NCBI RefSeq assembly: GCF_032854445.1
Contig: NC_088306.1
Span: forward strand, 15,619,386-15,683,385
From: Liolophura sinensis
Taxonomy: Eukaryota > Mollusca > Polyplacophora > Chitonida > Chitonidae
Direction of reading: 5' to 3'
DNA length: 64,000 nucleotides
Below the pieces are notes generated by a model. It was not told the origin of the DNA. It was given only the letters and a program-made list of their open reading frames with translations, and made no database searches. The translations under genes were made by a program, and so were the position numbers. Positions 49,231 through 61,630 of this stretch are shown in pieces. Position 1 is the stretch's first letter, and each line of letters begins with the position of its first letter.

Positions 49231-52127
49231 CTACGTGGAAAGGTGAAATGAAAGTGTTAATTTAAACTTAATTTTCGTCTTTTGTTTGCGGTGGTCGAAT
49301 CTGTTTTAGTGAGATTGTGATATAAACATTTTTTTATTTATTTTGATTTAGCGACCACTGTTCCTTGGTGACAAAGAGCGGCCATTTGTCATTTAAAACC
49401 ACACCGTTTTTAACTAATATGTTGTGGATATCTGTGTGTCTTACACGGAAAAGTAATTTGCCAAAGGTCGGTGGTTTACCCCGGCTTCCTCCACCCATAA
49501 AACTGTATGTGTAACCATATCTCACAGTATGGTATTAAACAACAATCAGACAGATAAATAAATGGATTTACCGATTTGTGCGTATTACTAGAATATTAGA
49601 ATATTTCAATTTACCACAGCTGTCATGAATATGGATGGAGGTAAGCGTCAGAAAGCATAACTTTCCATTTCTGTGAGGTTGCACAACAGAGAAATCGCAG
49701 TTTAAAGTGAACAATCGAAAGCGCCGCTATGTTATCAGTTTTGTCCAATCGGGCGCTAGTTATTTCTATAACTCGACGACGAGTCTGTTTCGGCTCACGT
49801 CACCCGATAACAGCTTTGTCTGTTAACCATGTATATGCGCGTGTGGTAAGAGTGACTCAACATCAAGTTTCCGGTTGGTGTGACATGGCGCAACCCATGG
49901 CCTCCTTCCGCTTCTTATATGTTGAGTTACAGAGATACCAAGCACTGGATTCCGCCAAATATGTCTGTGACTATGTCGATCTGGTTTTACCAATCTTCCC
50001 AAGTATCTCGGATTGTATTATTTGTTGTCTTTTTTTTTCAAGTCTTAGGAGCCCCAGATGAGCTGAGATGGTGTAATCGTTCACTTGCTGCGACTGTACC
50101 CTTGATAAAATGAATGATGTCGCAGGCTCTAATCCAGGTCTAAATATTTGGAATTTGGCCTGAAATCAGGATGTTTTTCATGAGACCTGGCGAAGCGCGA
50201 TATTTACTCCTGTACCTCAATTTGCTCCACCTGTAAAATCTGACAGACATATACAAGATGAACATATGTGGAATACATACCTATCATTCTTTTCTTTCGT
50301 GTAATAAAATTCGTCTACTCTTGTTTCCTGCTCCTTCAGCTTTCTTTTCATTTCCCTAATTTCTTCACCATCGCTTTCTTCATCATTTAATTCTGCGCCT
50401 TCTCCTCTGCCTGCAACTGGGATTCTTCCTTCCTGATTGGTCGGTAGGTTTGGTACCGTCACGTGATCTGGCATAGCTCGTCTGAAGGTGATGTCTACAG
50501 GGCAAAAGGTGATAAAACCCCATGAACTTCCCAGTTAACGCACTAAAACTGTAGCATGCCTACTACTTACGTAACTTTAAAATGACTTCAAACAGCAATT
50601 ATGAAATGGGAGCTAAAACATTTTATTTGCACCCTATCACTGCTCTCACAAACGCCCAGAAATGTAATCTTTCTAGTCAACACATTACAAGCTTCATAAA
50701 ACATACGACTGTGATGATAGATTTAGCTTGGTTTGCAACTATAATTCCGAAATACTGGCTTATATGATAGACGAACAGTTTATTCGTAACTCTGGGCACC
50801 AGTTAGCTCATTTGGCTAAATTACTGTGCATGCGTGCAGCCTAACGGCCCTTGGCCATTGAGGTCGCCTGGTCGAACGCGGCATTAATTAAGGAGGTTTG
50901 TCAATCACCTGGCAAAGAGCTTTAGTTTATTTCGGGCATTGCGGTTCCCTCCATTCATCAACCTGATCATCATGATATAGGCTAGATGAAAATTTTTCGA
51001 GCACGGCAAAAATATTAGCCAATTAAATAAATAAGTTATAAAATATAAGACTTTACACATAATAATAATAATAATAACAATAACAAAGTCTTGCAATTTA
51101 CAGCAATCAAATATGGAAACGTATAATTCTTCATTTATCCTACAAAGGGAGGTCACTCTAATATACCTGGTTCCCACGGAAGGCGTTTCCAGTTGATTAA
51201 GGGTTGTCTCCTCTTTCTCCGTGCAACTTGATGGTTATCTTCCACGTTAACAGCGTATTCTTCCTGAAGGGCTGCATTTCTGTCATCCTGGCCTTCTTCC
51301 TGAAGGGTCGCAAGCCCATCTTCCTGACTTTCTTCTTGATGGGCTGCATTCCCGTCTTCCTGACCTTCTTTCTGATGGGCTGCATCCCCGTCTTCCTGAC
51401 CTTCATCATGATATTCTGCATCACAATCTTTCTGACCATCTTCATCACGGGCTGTATCCCCGTCTTCGTGACATTCTTCTTGATATGCTGCATTCCCGTC
51501 TTCCTGACCTTTTCCTCGATGAGTAGCATCTCCGTCTTCCTGACCTTCGTCATCAAGGGAAGTATCCCCTTCTTCCTGACGTTCTTTTTGAAGAGCAGTA
51601 TCCCCATCTTTCTGACCTTCTTCCCGATGGGCTGCATCTACGTAATCCTGACTTTCATGTTGGGTTACATCACTCTCTTCCTGACTTTCTTCCTGATAGG
51701 CTGCATCCTCATCTTTCTGACCTTCTTGTGCCGGATCCCCATCATCCTGACATTCTTCTTGTGCTGGATCCCCATCATCCTGACCTTGTTGTGTTGGATC
51801 CCAATCTTCCTGACCTTCTTCTTGTGCTGGATCCCTATTTTCCTGACCTGCTTCTTGTGCTGGATCCCGATCTTCCTGACCTTCTTCTTGTGCTGGATCC
51901 CCATCTTCCTGACCTTCTTCCCGATGGGCTGGATCCCCATCTTCCTGACCTTCTTCTTGTGCTGGATTCCCATCTTTCTGATCTTCTTCTTGTGCTGGAT
52001 CCCCATCTTCCTGACCTTCTTTCCGATGGGCTGGATCCCCATCTTCCTGACCTTCCTCCCGATGGGCTGCACCCCCGTCTTTCTGAACTCCATTCGGAAT
52101 GTGAGGGTACTCTTTTTCAATCTCCAT
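48813..52127 (-). CDS. Unrecognised acidic-repeat and coiled-coil protein, 3 coding exons, 530 aa
   Basis: Coding exons are 52127-51167, 50494-50281 and 49230-48813. Junctions are GT-AG with matching phases (1, then 2), giving Asp and Arg at the joins. Residues about 17-290 are some 23 degenerate 10-12-residue repeats close to HxEEGQEDGDPA, very rich in Glu, Asp, Gln and Gly. A basic patch (VARRKRRQPLINWKRLPW) follows, then a linker. About residues 360-470 form a heptad-like coiled coil (EIREMKRKLKEQE, RRKLEAERDRLEAELY), and the tail is again acidic (LEEELLEDLDS, DDTGEDCSENRVEEILD). There is no signal peptide or membrane span, so it is probably intracellular; the basic patch could act as a nuclear localisation signal. 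I do not recognise the family and assign no function. The start is the first Met after a possible acceptor (GACACAG). Confidence 0.7.
49465..49563 (+). mobile_element. Diverged SINE fragment in acidic-repeat gene intron 2
   Basis: CCCCGGCTTCCTCCACCCATAA and AACAATCAGACAGATAAATAAAT resemble the family A middle and tail. Old and partial. Confidence 0.4.
50281..50494 (-). CDS. Acidic-repeat protein exon 2
   Basis: The acceptor follows TTTTGCCCTGTAG and the donor is GTATGT. It encodes ITFRRAMPDHVTVPNLP, then ELNDEESDGEEIREMKRKLKE, the start of the coiled coil. In-frame read-through from exon 1 (G+AC = Asp) supports it. Confidence 0.72.
50795..51034 (+). mobile_element. Diverged tRNA-derived SINE in acidic-repeat gene intron 1
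   Basis: It has an A-box-like TTAGCTCATTTGGCTAA and a B-box-like CCTGGTCGAACGC about 60 bases apart, then GGTTCCCTCCATTCATCAACC and an AATTAAATAAATAAG tail. It lies in the intron opposite to the gene. Confidence 0.5.
51167..52127 (-). CDS. Acidic-repeat protein exon 1 (tandem acidic repeats)
   Basis: It encodes 320 residues made mostly of the acidic repeat and ends in RRKRRQPLINWKRLPWEP. The donor GTATAT is at 51166. Repeat units are multiples of 3 bp, so several other frames are also open here, including a 318-residue hydrophobic one on the + strand. Only this frame joins downstream exons. Confidence 0.68.
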
Positions 52128-52639
52128 AATATCTGTGTCATATATTACATACTTATTTAGCCTTTTTGGTACACGTGGATTGCTTTACTAATCATAGATG
52201 TATAGTTAACCTGTTAAAAGGCAACCTCTGATGCGTATAAAGATTCTCAAATTATGTTGCATGAAGATAGTGTCCTGGATAAATGACTGACTTAAACTTG
52301 TGCCGCATTGTTTCCCTTGCATGTTGCGTTAAGCACGTGTATATGTGTATAGAGGTTGTATAAACTGACATGTGAATAATACATGTACATGAAGGTGATG
52401 ACGAAAATTTCTACATTGTACAACGACAACAGTGACTGCCACATCGGAAAGAGCGCTGAAAATGGAAATTAAAGTTAAAAAAGGGAGAAATTAAAGTAAA
52501 GAAAATATGGGCTGATATACATGTTTATACATGTATATAAGCCTATGTATTCATTACTGTACGTATTTTCTGATGGTGTCACAAATATAGTGATCGAAAT
52601 ATAGACTAATAATATGACTTCAATTTTCGGAGTTACTTA

Positions 52640-52715
52640 CTTTCTATTTTATGTCAAATTGATCTGTGGAACCACTGGATTCCGCCATACAATACTCTCT
52701 ACTCACTTAGATGCA
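52640..52715 (-). other. Possible 5' untranslated exon of the acidic-repeat gene
   Basis: A consensus donor (AGAAA then GTAAGT) lies at about 52640 on the - strand, upstream of coding exon 1. Just before it is an ATG that opens a 14-codon frame (MAESSGSTDQFDIK) closed by TAG. If this is the first exon, it carries a short upstream ORF. Only the donor supports the exon. Confidence 0.25.
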
Positions 52716-54453
52716 CAGCTTCTCCTAATCAATAAGATCATCACATGGTTTCTATAAACTAAAACGCAAGAGTCTTCAGACCAAGGGTTGCTACTTGCGG
52801 AAATTCTATAAACAATCGTTGTTGCAGGTTTTCGTTTATGACGTCACTAAGGACCGTTCTGGAACGGGAAATGCATGACGTTACACGCGTACGTCACAAA
52901 CATGTCACGTCACTGTGTTACCCATACACAATATTCAACGTAATGCTGAACACAGCATCAAAGTCTGATATTTCGTGATCAGTAATTCTGTTGCAAAACA
53001 GTAGATTCAAAGTTGAAAACCTCAGTGCTTACAACTCGTGAATAAAGTAAGTATTGTACTTTGTATGCAAACATTTTACGAGCGACACAATTTCCCATAA
53101 TTCTTTGCAGATTTAGAAGATAAAAAAAATATTTTTAACTTGACATTTGATTGTTTAGATCCATCCATTTTCGCCGACGGTTTCCGAATATGACCTACTT
53201 TTCCTCGGGATCAAAACTCACTGGTAAACGCTTTCACTCAATTTATTTAATTGTTTAAACACTGAGCCAAATAAGAGTGTAATTAGATGTATAACTGTAC
53301 GTAGAGCTTCTAAAATGTCTGGTATTCCACAATGGGAAGTCTGAAATACCGCCGATGTATCTTGATCGCACTGACACGTGCTGGTATATAAGGAATTTCC
53401 CATAACCGATGGTGTTCAGTTTTTTGGGTATAGATGAAACCTGAGTTCGTAATAAACCAACGCCAACTGGCAAGAATAGAAAGAGCTCCCTACCATTCCA
53501 TACGCAATGCGCGCTCAAAATGTCTATTTTCCTGATGGAATTAAAGCAAATTATCTACAAAGAATTTTATGTGTGGGCGCCGTTAATTGCCTATAGCCAT
53601 CGAGACTATCAGAACAAGAGATATATAGTCAAAATTCTCTGCCCGAGGCTGGGATCGAACCAACATCTCCTGTGTCCCTTGATTTAAAAACAATCATTTT
53701 TTTTTGTTTTCATTTCTTGTTTTCAATATAAACTTTATTTATATAAATTGTGAACAAACGGTCAGAAAATATTAATTTATCGAGTTAACCTCAGTCCACG
53801 GGCTAGTTAATTTGAAAACTATGAAGAAACTGAAAACACTGCAGGGAATTTTGGATTTGTGTACAAAATAAAACTATTCGGTTGCTACAAGATCATGAAA
53901 TACGGTGTCATTAATTCGTTAATAATTTTTGTATTTTGAAGTACATGTATACGTTTGCTGTGATATACAATTCATACGTAAATGTTAGCCCTGTATCTCC
54001 CAACTGTCAATGGTAAAAGTAGTCCCCTTGCTCGTTTTATGCTGTTGTAGAATAGTTACTCCAGTCACCCACGGTAACTACATTAATACACACAAAAAAT
54101 TTATTAAATGTAGATTTCAGAGCGACAAGAAATTTTACCACTTCGTTATATATCAATGATGCGTATACTGTTCGAAAAATGGAGAGAATATTCCATGAAA
54201 ATGTGTCGCATCTGTTAATAATCATTACATTTAATTACATAAACCGTTCAACAACATGAATTCGTAACCAAATGTTCTGTCTTGTGCCAACCTCCAAACA
54301 TGCCAATAGCACACTAAAGTTCCTCACGTGACAGCGGTGTGACAGCAGCGTGACAGCAGCGTTACAGCGCCTCAAAACGATATATACGCACAGGCTTAAG
54401 TCAGGTGTTAATCAGTGACATTGTCTGGAATTTTGTCATGGAAAACGCCAGGG
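52716..54453. other. Gene-free stretch upstream of the acidic-repeat gene
   Basis: Includes a tRNA-like scrap on the - strand near 53640-53680 (TTGGTTCGATCCCAGCC). No other exon or repeat was supported. Confidence 0.5.
54328..54368 (+). repeat. Short direct repeats GTGACAGCAGC
   Basis: Four imperfect copies of a 10-11-bp word. Confidence 0.7.
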
Positions 54454-54467
54454 CGGTACTGTATGAT

Positions 54468-54736
54468 TTATTTATTTATTGGACTGGTATTTTACGCCGT
54501 AATCAAGAATATTTCACTTAGAAGACGGCGGTCAACATTATGATGGGAGGAAACCGGGCAGAGCGCGGGGGAAACCCACGACCATCCGCAGGTTTCTGCC
54601 AGACCATCCCAAATACGACCGGAGAGGAAGCCAGTATGAGCTGGACTTGAACTCACAACGACGCATTGGTGAGGCTTCTGGGTCATTACGCTGTGCTAGC
54701 GCGCTAGCGCGCTACCAACTGAGCCACGGAGGCACC
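54468..54736 (-). mobile_element. SINE family A, full length with target duplication
   Basis: Complete from the (AAAT)n tail to the tRNA head (GCCTCCGTGGCTCAGTTGG on the - strand). It is flanked by CGGTACTGTATGAT at 54454-54467 and CGGTACTGTACGAT at 54737-54750. A short GCTAGCGC duplication sits just after the A box. Confidence 0.9.
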
Positions 54737-55301
54737 CGGTACTGTACGATGTTTTGACGATTATCACCACACGTTGTAAACAGTTTAATAGTATTCCGGA
54801 TACGGAATTTTTCCAGTTTGACTTCTTTTATCGCTAAAGATAACAAAACGTTCACAAACGTTTAGTCCATTCATTTTCTCCCTCGTTCGTCTACTCTAAA
54901 TAATTTTTTTTGTAAAACTTTTTTCTAACCTTCATGTTATAGTAAAAATAGTTGCCTAACATTTTGACAGGTCACATAATACAACAGAACTTTTTTACCC
55001 TTAGCGAAAAAAGGGTTCGACCACAATTCCCCACCTTCCCACCTCCATTCATTTACATTTGCATTTATGACAATTTCTAACTTTCTAAGTGTCCTAACGT
55101 GTAAAAGCCCAACAAAAATTCTCAGTCGTGTTCTTGGGAAATAAAAATGGTTCCGCTTATTCGATAAGTTCACCGATCATGTCATTTTCTAAAGACATAT
55201 CCCAGGTTTGACGTAGTTTGGTAATTGTGAGACATTAAACATGCTCCCAAATTTTTTGTTTCCCTTTGTGATCTTAATCTTCGTTTTAAAGTAACGTTTT
55301 T

Positions 55302-55455
55302 CATGCTGGCTTCCTCTCCGGCAGTAGGTGAGAAGGTCTGTCAGCAACCTGCGGATGTTCGTAGGTTTCCCCCAGGCTCTGCCCAATTTCCACCCACTAT
55401 AATGCTGGCTGCCGTCTTATAAGTGAAATGTTCTTGAGTACGACGTAAAACACCA
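55302..55455 (+). mobile_element. SINE family A, 5'-truncated
   Basis: Starts at TCATGCTGGCTTCC and runs through the core to AAACACCAGT; the (AAAT)n tail is missing. Confidence 0.8.
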
Positions 55456-58400
55456 GTAACTAGTTATAGAACTAGTTTACATTATGGACCTGCATTCGAA
55501 CCTATATACACTATTAGTATGAGTAGAGGAATAGTATATATACAATAATAGAAGATAGAAAAATGTGTGAGGATTTTAAATCATCAGCAAATTTGTAAAT
55601 CGTTTAAATAAATAAATAAAGTTACATTTTAGGAATCGTTTAAAACGTCTGCCTACTGTCGTCACAGTTTCCATATTTCACTGTTTCGGTATTCATGGTT
55701 CTGCCCGGCTGGTGTCTGAAGGCAAAACCCTGGCATCTACCTAGCAACATTTTATGCCACCTTCAGCTTGTGGGCCAGTGTTTGTCTACAGTGTCTTCTC
55801 TAGGGACAATCAGTTTTAACAATGTACAGGTTCCACACTGGTTATCTCACCTTTCATCATCAAGGGTCAGATTTCTTTATTAATGGAGCAAATATCTTCG
55901 TGATTGGTCACTGGATTCCAACACATGTTTCCAAAGCCGAAGTGACGTTGGGTGTTATCGATGATTTCACTGGATAATGGTTTCACCAGAAATGAAAACA
56001 GCTGAGAAAACTTGTGAGAAACTATTAAAATGTATGATCATCAGACAATTTTATATTGTACAAGAGAAATCTAAGCAACGAATAATCTTATATTATTCAG
56101 TTCCTTTGCAATGTATAACCAAAGAAAAAAAATAGGTCTAAAATTAGGTAAATATTGACAGTATTGGTTACAGTGTCGTGTATTTATGTAGGAACAGCAC
56201 AAGCAGATCCACGAGATTCTTATAAAAGCATATATCGATTAACGTAGTCGATATTTGGTAGGTTTCATTTTGAGATATTTATTACCGCTTTTATCGGTAA
56301 GACTTCAATACTAACCCGCTTCATGTCTTCATAAAATACGACCTAGATATTGGGGTTGTCCTTCAGTGTAATCAAGGAAAGAAGCTTGGTCCACGGCAAC
56401 GACAACAACACAAAGAGAACATGCAACTAACAGTACGTAATTATTTCTTATGATTCTGAATGGAGCCTTTCCACTAAGTAACGTAAATATTCTCAGCTCT
56501 TAATATATTTATTCACAATGAACTAGACAATTTTTTTTCACAACGCAAGGAGATTTAACCACAAAATTGTGGACTTATGTACTTGTCTGAAAACTTCATT
56601 TCGTGAGAAGCAATGTCCATTTCGTGAGAAGCAATGTCAGTTAAGTGTACAGCAATTGAATATTGATTCAATTTTAGCCAAAGGTCGTATGGTCAGATGC
56701 CCGCAAATCTCTTTCAATTAACCGTCAAAAGGTGTGCCACATACGAGGGATAACTTTTTTCAAGTCTTTTCATTATTATAGGAGTAGCTATAATAAAAAC
56801 AAGTTAGTGCCAAGTGAATGTGATCAATCACCAAACTCTCACCGGGATTAGGCAATCCCCAGATATCGATCTTCCAAGGAGACGTTCTGTTTATTCTGAG
56901 CCACAGTTTCGGAACTCTCTCGGGATCAAACTTTCATCAAAATCCGTCTTGTTTTAAGATCTTCTTTTTTTTTTTCGACTGTGCCCATATCATTCAGCTG
57001 GCTTCAGTTAAATTCCACAGGCTACCTTTGTCGGATGGAAGTACTCTAGATAACAGACTAAATGATGTGGACGTACACGTGGGAATCATCCCCAGATGCC
57101 CTAGTCGGCTTAACAGTCAGTTCTGGAACATGTCTGTGTATCGTGAGCGTCAAGCATTCCATACATTCTTGGAATGAGGCGTGTTTATCTTATATCGATC
57201 CATGCAATCTTGCATTACTTGGGCCTGTTAAAACATACCAGTATAGTTTCAAGACATTGGAGAATCCCGCCAGGAAAGGTTCTCACACTGTACCTTTTAT
57301 CACAAATGTTGAGCTCAAATGTCTGGCAAAGGTCGACGGAAAATCTCATTGCTATAATTACAGATTACAACTATCTGCCATTTGTATTCAACAAAATCTT
57401 GGGGAGAGGTGAAAATATTCCACTATACCAATACTAAGATGTCCACACTGGTTTAATTGCCGATATTTTTGTCAGCATGTCTTCGTTAGCATTCTGCGCT
57501 TGCCTAACTCAAACAACTTTTGTTTCGCCTGCTTTTGGATATGTCACCATCGCCGTCTTTCACAGCTTTCAGGGTATCTGAGGGTAAGGGTGGATTCTCC
57601 AAGGAGTCGTGTGCTGTGACGCCCATGGTGAAGAGATTTTTCCTATGCGTGCAATATTTATGGGATGACGAGAAACGTGGACAAGTGTAACTAGGCACTG
57701 GGGGATCCGTTGCTTACTAAAATGATTGGATGTCGGAGAACAGAAGGGGGCCTGCCAGCAAGCCTGTTTTACAAGTGGGTTTCAACTTGGCGGTGCGCGG
57801 GGATATCCATCTTGGATACACCAGCATGCATGACCATTACCACGTACTCTGCCGTAGATTTGCACAGTTCCATTGAAAGCCTCGTCAATGTATGTCTTAA
57901 TGATCCATTATGCCTTTCTCGACAAAAGTGATTCATGCGAGAACCCCAAAGCGGTAGTTCTGTATAGATTGTATTGCTAACACTTCTTTATTATGCACAG
58001 TTGTCAATGGGCCGTTGCAGTGTAGATGGATATCATTTGCAAATTCTGTAACGCGTCACAAATACAGGGTTCGAATCTGTGTCATGTCCATTTGTTTAGA
58101 ACACTTTACACCTGGACCATTCCATTCACCTTCAGTTTCGTGGTTTCTACTTGCACGTGCTCTTGGCCTATGTCTGAAAACACGACACTGCATAGTGATT
58201 GATGTATGGACTGAATACTTAAAATTGTATCGAAATACCAACTGCTTATTTTATACTCTGTTAGCTTACTAAATAATCTGCGGTTTAATGCCATGTTGTA
58301 TATTCTGTAAAGCGGGACACTTTCAGCTTTTTACAAGATACACAACTCACTGGCTTCGGTCGTCAGCAAGCTTTGAGCTTGCAAAAGCTACATCAAAGAA

Positions 58401-59333
58401 CTCTTTGCAAAAAGCTGTAGAGGGCAATGCATTTTCACACTGCCAGCTTTGGACGTGTTTTGTGCTCATGAATTCCCCATTTGCACTCGTAAACATAGGA
58501 TTCCATCAACATTTTTCTCGGAATATGGAATTACACTTTCACCACTGTGACAGAGAACCATTTACATGCCAGCGCTGTACAGTAGTCTAATGTAGTCTAA
58601 ACGAGCCACAGATACTCTCAATGTACAAATCCTTCTATAGTCACGTATGGCCTTCCGGTGAGCATTCGGGCTACGTTAAAACCGTCACGTGACCTCATCT
58701 CATCGAGTAAAGACGTTTTATCGATCTTAAATCTTTGCGGTCGTGAACACTAACACGAAGTAACATGTTTTATTCAAACTGATCGATATGCCATCCTTTT
58801 TAAAAAAAAATGTTCTGGAAGGCGGCGTGCTCTTGTTGGAACTGGAGCACGAATTTCCTGAAATGGCGTAAAATCTATCATTGGCCGTTAGAGACCGCAA
58901 TAGGCCCGGTAGATGGGCATAAGCGTTACATGGCTTCGGCAATTAAGACGAAAAAGGCGAGAGCCGCATAAGTTACCGTTACACTACTAGGGTAATTTCT
59001 TGCGTCGATACCACAAAATCTGGCGCCTTAGTTCCAAATCTAAAAAACTTCTTTTGTGCCCTCAAAGTTTCTACTATGAAAGATTTATGTTAGCAACGAG
59101 CTCCTGGAGTAAAAAAATATCGATAAAATCACGTTTTAAATTTTGACAAGGACTAGTTTATACCCGTCTATTTATACAAGTACATGCATATAGTTTTATC
59201 CCGCATCTGACAAAATACTATGCCTTTTACTTGACAACAACGGTCACGTAGTCACAATGGTCACATCGCTGAAGCGATTCACCTATACATCGGTCTTCTT
59301 CACTGAACTGATGGGTCTTTGCATTATAAATTC
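55456..59333. other. Gene-free stretch
   Basis: Open frames of 100-116 residues (57062-57412, 58288-58590) show no recognisable family, and neighbouring sequence does not splice to them convincingly. An isolated B-box-like GGTTCGAATCT is at about 58069. It could be an old, unrecognised repeat. Confidence 0.45.
56598..56640 (+). repeat. Short tandem duplication of about 21 bp
   Basis: CATTTCGTGAGAAGCAATGTC occurs twice back to back. Confidence 0.8.
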
Positions 59334-59474
59334 ATTACATGGTTACTCAGTGATATTATACGGAAATATAGGGTGTCAGAAATCTTCATACTGGGCTCGG
59401 CTGACGTCTCTCCCAATATGAGGATTACTGACACCATATATTTCCGTATCCTATCACTAAGTAACCATGTAACT
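59334..59474. repeat. Long hairpin: 61-bp inverted arms, 16-base loop
   Basis: Left arm ATTACATGGTTACTCAGTGA onward to CATACTGGG (59334-59395). The right arm (59412-59474) is its complement with about 8-10 mismatches. The arms include ACGGAAATATAGGGTGTCAG. It may be a fold-back transposable element. Confidence 0.8.
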
Positions 59475-59959
59475 AATAATATCGACTTTCAGCGTTAACG
59501 GTTCTCACAGCAGAAACGTGTCAATATGAGCAAATCCTCTTTTTTTGCGCTACTTGTCGCGCAACATGTCTGTCTTGACCTGAGGAGTTATAATCGCGCT
59601 TCCTCATTGGATAAAGATACTCTGGGAGGCGTAGACGTCGATCGGTCAGTGAACGTTTGGATGATTACCGTATAACGCCACATCGTCAGTGGGCAGGGAG
59701 CCGCCAAGTAGTTGAAATACTTCTGTCTGAACAGTCGGAGGCTGCAAGTTAGAAAAGGACGAGGAATGTTTGATGTCCCCCTGTTTTTATTCTCAGGGCC
59801 TAGCTAATTATGAACAGTCGACAGCCCTCCTATAATAAATCTCGGCGCCTAAATAGACATTCATATACCAACCGTCAACCATGATGAACGTTCCCGGTTA
59901 AGGCAACATTACTATGGTTATATCACGAAGGTGTCTCCCGATAGTTTTCCGGTCCCATT

Positions 59960-60175
59960 GCCCCACTTATTTATAGTGCTGCTCTACTGGAAAATCATGC
60001 CGAAGGCACCAGCTCTGACTCCCCTCCCACCCATTACATACTGCATGAAACCGAGCTAACCTCTATTTAGTCCATTCCCATTACGCTGAGCGCCAAGTCG
60101 TACAGAGATTCTCGTTGTCAAAGTCTTAGGTGTGACTCTTTTCGGTAGTGAACCTCGGATCTGCCATGTACACTA
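59960..60175 (-). mobile_element. SINE family B body fragment
   Basis: GTGCTGCTCTACTGG, GCCGAAGGCACCAG and GCTGAGCGCCAAG match the family body in the same order as 40275-40562. Confidence 0.5.
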
Positions 60176-60214
60176 CAGATGCTCAATCCACTGCTGCCTC
60201 AGCCGGTATGTTCA

Positions 60215-60610
60215 CATAAAGACGACTATAACAGTAGTAGTACAAATATTACACTGAAAAAAAATAAGTTAACCCAATTCTGCTTAAGCCATGGTGGTAG
60301 GGGGCGTGTAAATAGCTACTATTTATGCATTTACATTTATTTGATTTTATTTGATTGGTGTTTTACGCCTTCCTCAAGAATATTTCACTTATAGGACGGC
60401 GGCCAGCATTATGGTGGGAGGAACGGGGGAAACCCACGACCATCTGCAGGTTGTTGACAGACCTTCCCACGTACGGTGCATTTACATGAAGAGTTGGAAA
60501 CCTGACTGAGGTAAACTGACAACAGGTCGTATTTCACCGGTTATGTGTGGCCGTTTTCCAGCTATCACGGTGTCGTCGGTGCTCTGGTTTTATTCTCTAT
60601 GCTATTCGTC
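60215..60610 (-). repeat. Element C split by a SINE A
   Basis: 60215-60336 and 60477-60610 are the two halves of element C. Removing the SINE and one duplicate rejoins them. The arrangement dates element C as older than this SINE insertion. Confidence 0.65.
60337..60476 (-). mobile_element. SINE family A nested inside element C
   Basis: A truncated copy flanked by perfect TGCATTTACAT repeats at 60326-60336 and 60477-60487. The flanking DNA on both sides aligns to the two halves of element C. Confidence 0.9.
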
Positions 60611-60924
60611 TTTAATCATAACATATTTCTGTGTCATATTCCACATAATATACTTAGAGTCTAACAAACTTTTTACGTTGAATTAATAGAGTATGTGTGC
60701 TGTAATTGACAGAACTCATAGAGATCGCAATTGACTCCAGGGTTACTGTGCGGCGCTAGTACCCCAAACAGCAGGTCAAAGAGTCCCTTTCAGCCTAGTT
60801 TCTACAATAAGTTTTATAGCTGTTCGTGTTCATCGTTATGCATTGAATGAAACTTTTGGACGTAACATATGGAAAACTCTCACCTTTACATAGAGCCTGA
60901 GCTTAGAAAAGCTCGTCACAGTCC

Positions 60925-61140
60925 ATCTTCGTGCCGTCGTGCCATTGCTTCTTGCCATCGTCCCATCGCTTCATACCATCACCTGGGACCATCGTGTCAC
61001 CACTTCCTTGCATCGTGACATCGCTTCGTACCAAAGCACCATAGTCGGTCAAAAATCAGTGTGTTACTGGTGAATTGTGTGTCACCGTTTTGACGAGGCA
61101 CATCGTGTCATCGCTGCATAAAATCGCTTCATCACTTCGA
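60925..61140 (+). repeat. Degenerate CATCGCTTC-rich repeat
   Basis: Words CCATCGCTTCATACCATC, CATCGTGTCA and TGCATCGTGACATCGCTTCG recur irregularly. Confidence 0.55.
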
Positions 61141-61554
61141 GCTATCGTCGTGCAATACATAGTGTAATGGAACGATGGTATACTCATGACCCTACCCGGC
61201 TTCCATAACACTTTGGATCATATTTTCTGGGTGCCGTATGGCTTAATTGTAATGGTAACGATTGACTGAGGCCATTGAGAGTATCGAATCAGTTACTTAC
61301 ATAAACTTACCCAGGACCTGGAACCACTTCACAAAACATCAGCTTGGCGCAGGAAGCAGGTCCGCTTACTTCAGTATTTAGTATTTAGTATTACTTTAAC
61401 GATCTGCCACTACTGATGATATTTCAGTGATGGCAGAACTAATTTGGTGACATGAACCCGTTGTCTCACAGGAAAGCACAGTGTATATATACACACACAC
61501 CTAATGAACATATGAAACATCAAATACACTAACGAAGTATATGTACACCTACCT

Positions 61555-61630
61555 TGTCGTCATATGACTGAGAAATTGTGGGCCCTAATCTCCTTCGACC
61601 TTCGTGTACGACGAAAACCCCAAACATACA
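61555..61630 (+). mobile_element. SINE family B 3' fragment
   Basis: CTTGTCGTCATATGACTGAG and GTACGACGAAAACCCC: tail end with about 20 inserted bases. Confidence 0.6.

Noticed and set aside
51204-52160. 318-residue hydrophobic open frame on the + strand
   Set aside because: Shadow of the acidic repeat exon. The repeat unit length is a multiple of 3, so the opposite strand is also open; it has no splice partners, whereas the - strand frame joins two further exons.
57062-57412. 116-residue open frame as a gene
   Set aside because: No recognisable domain, no signal peptide, no supporting splice sites; kept only as an unexplained stretch.
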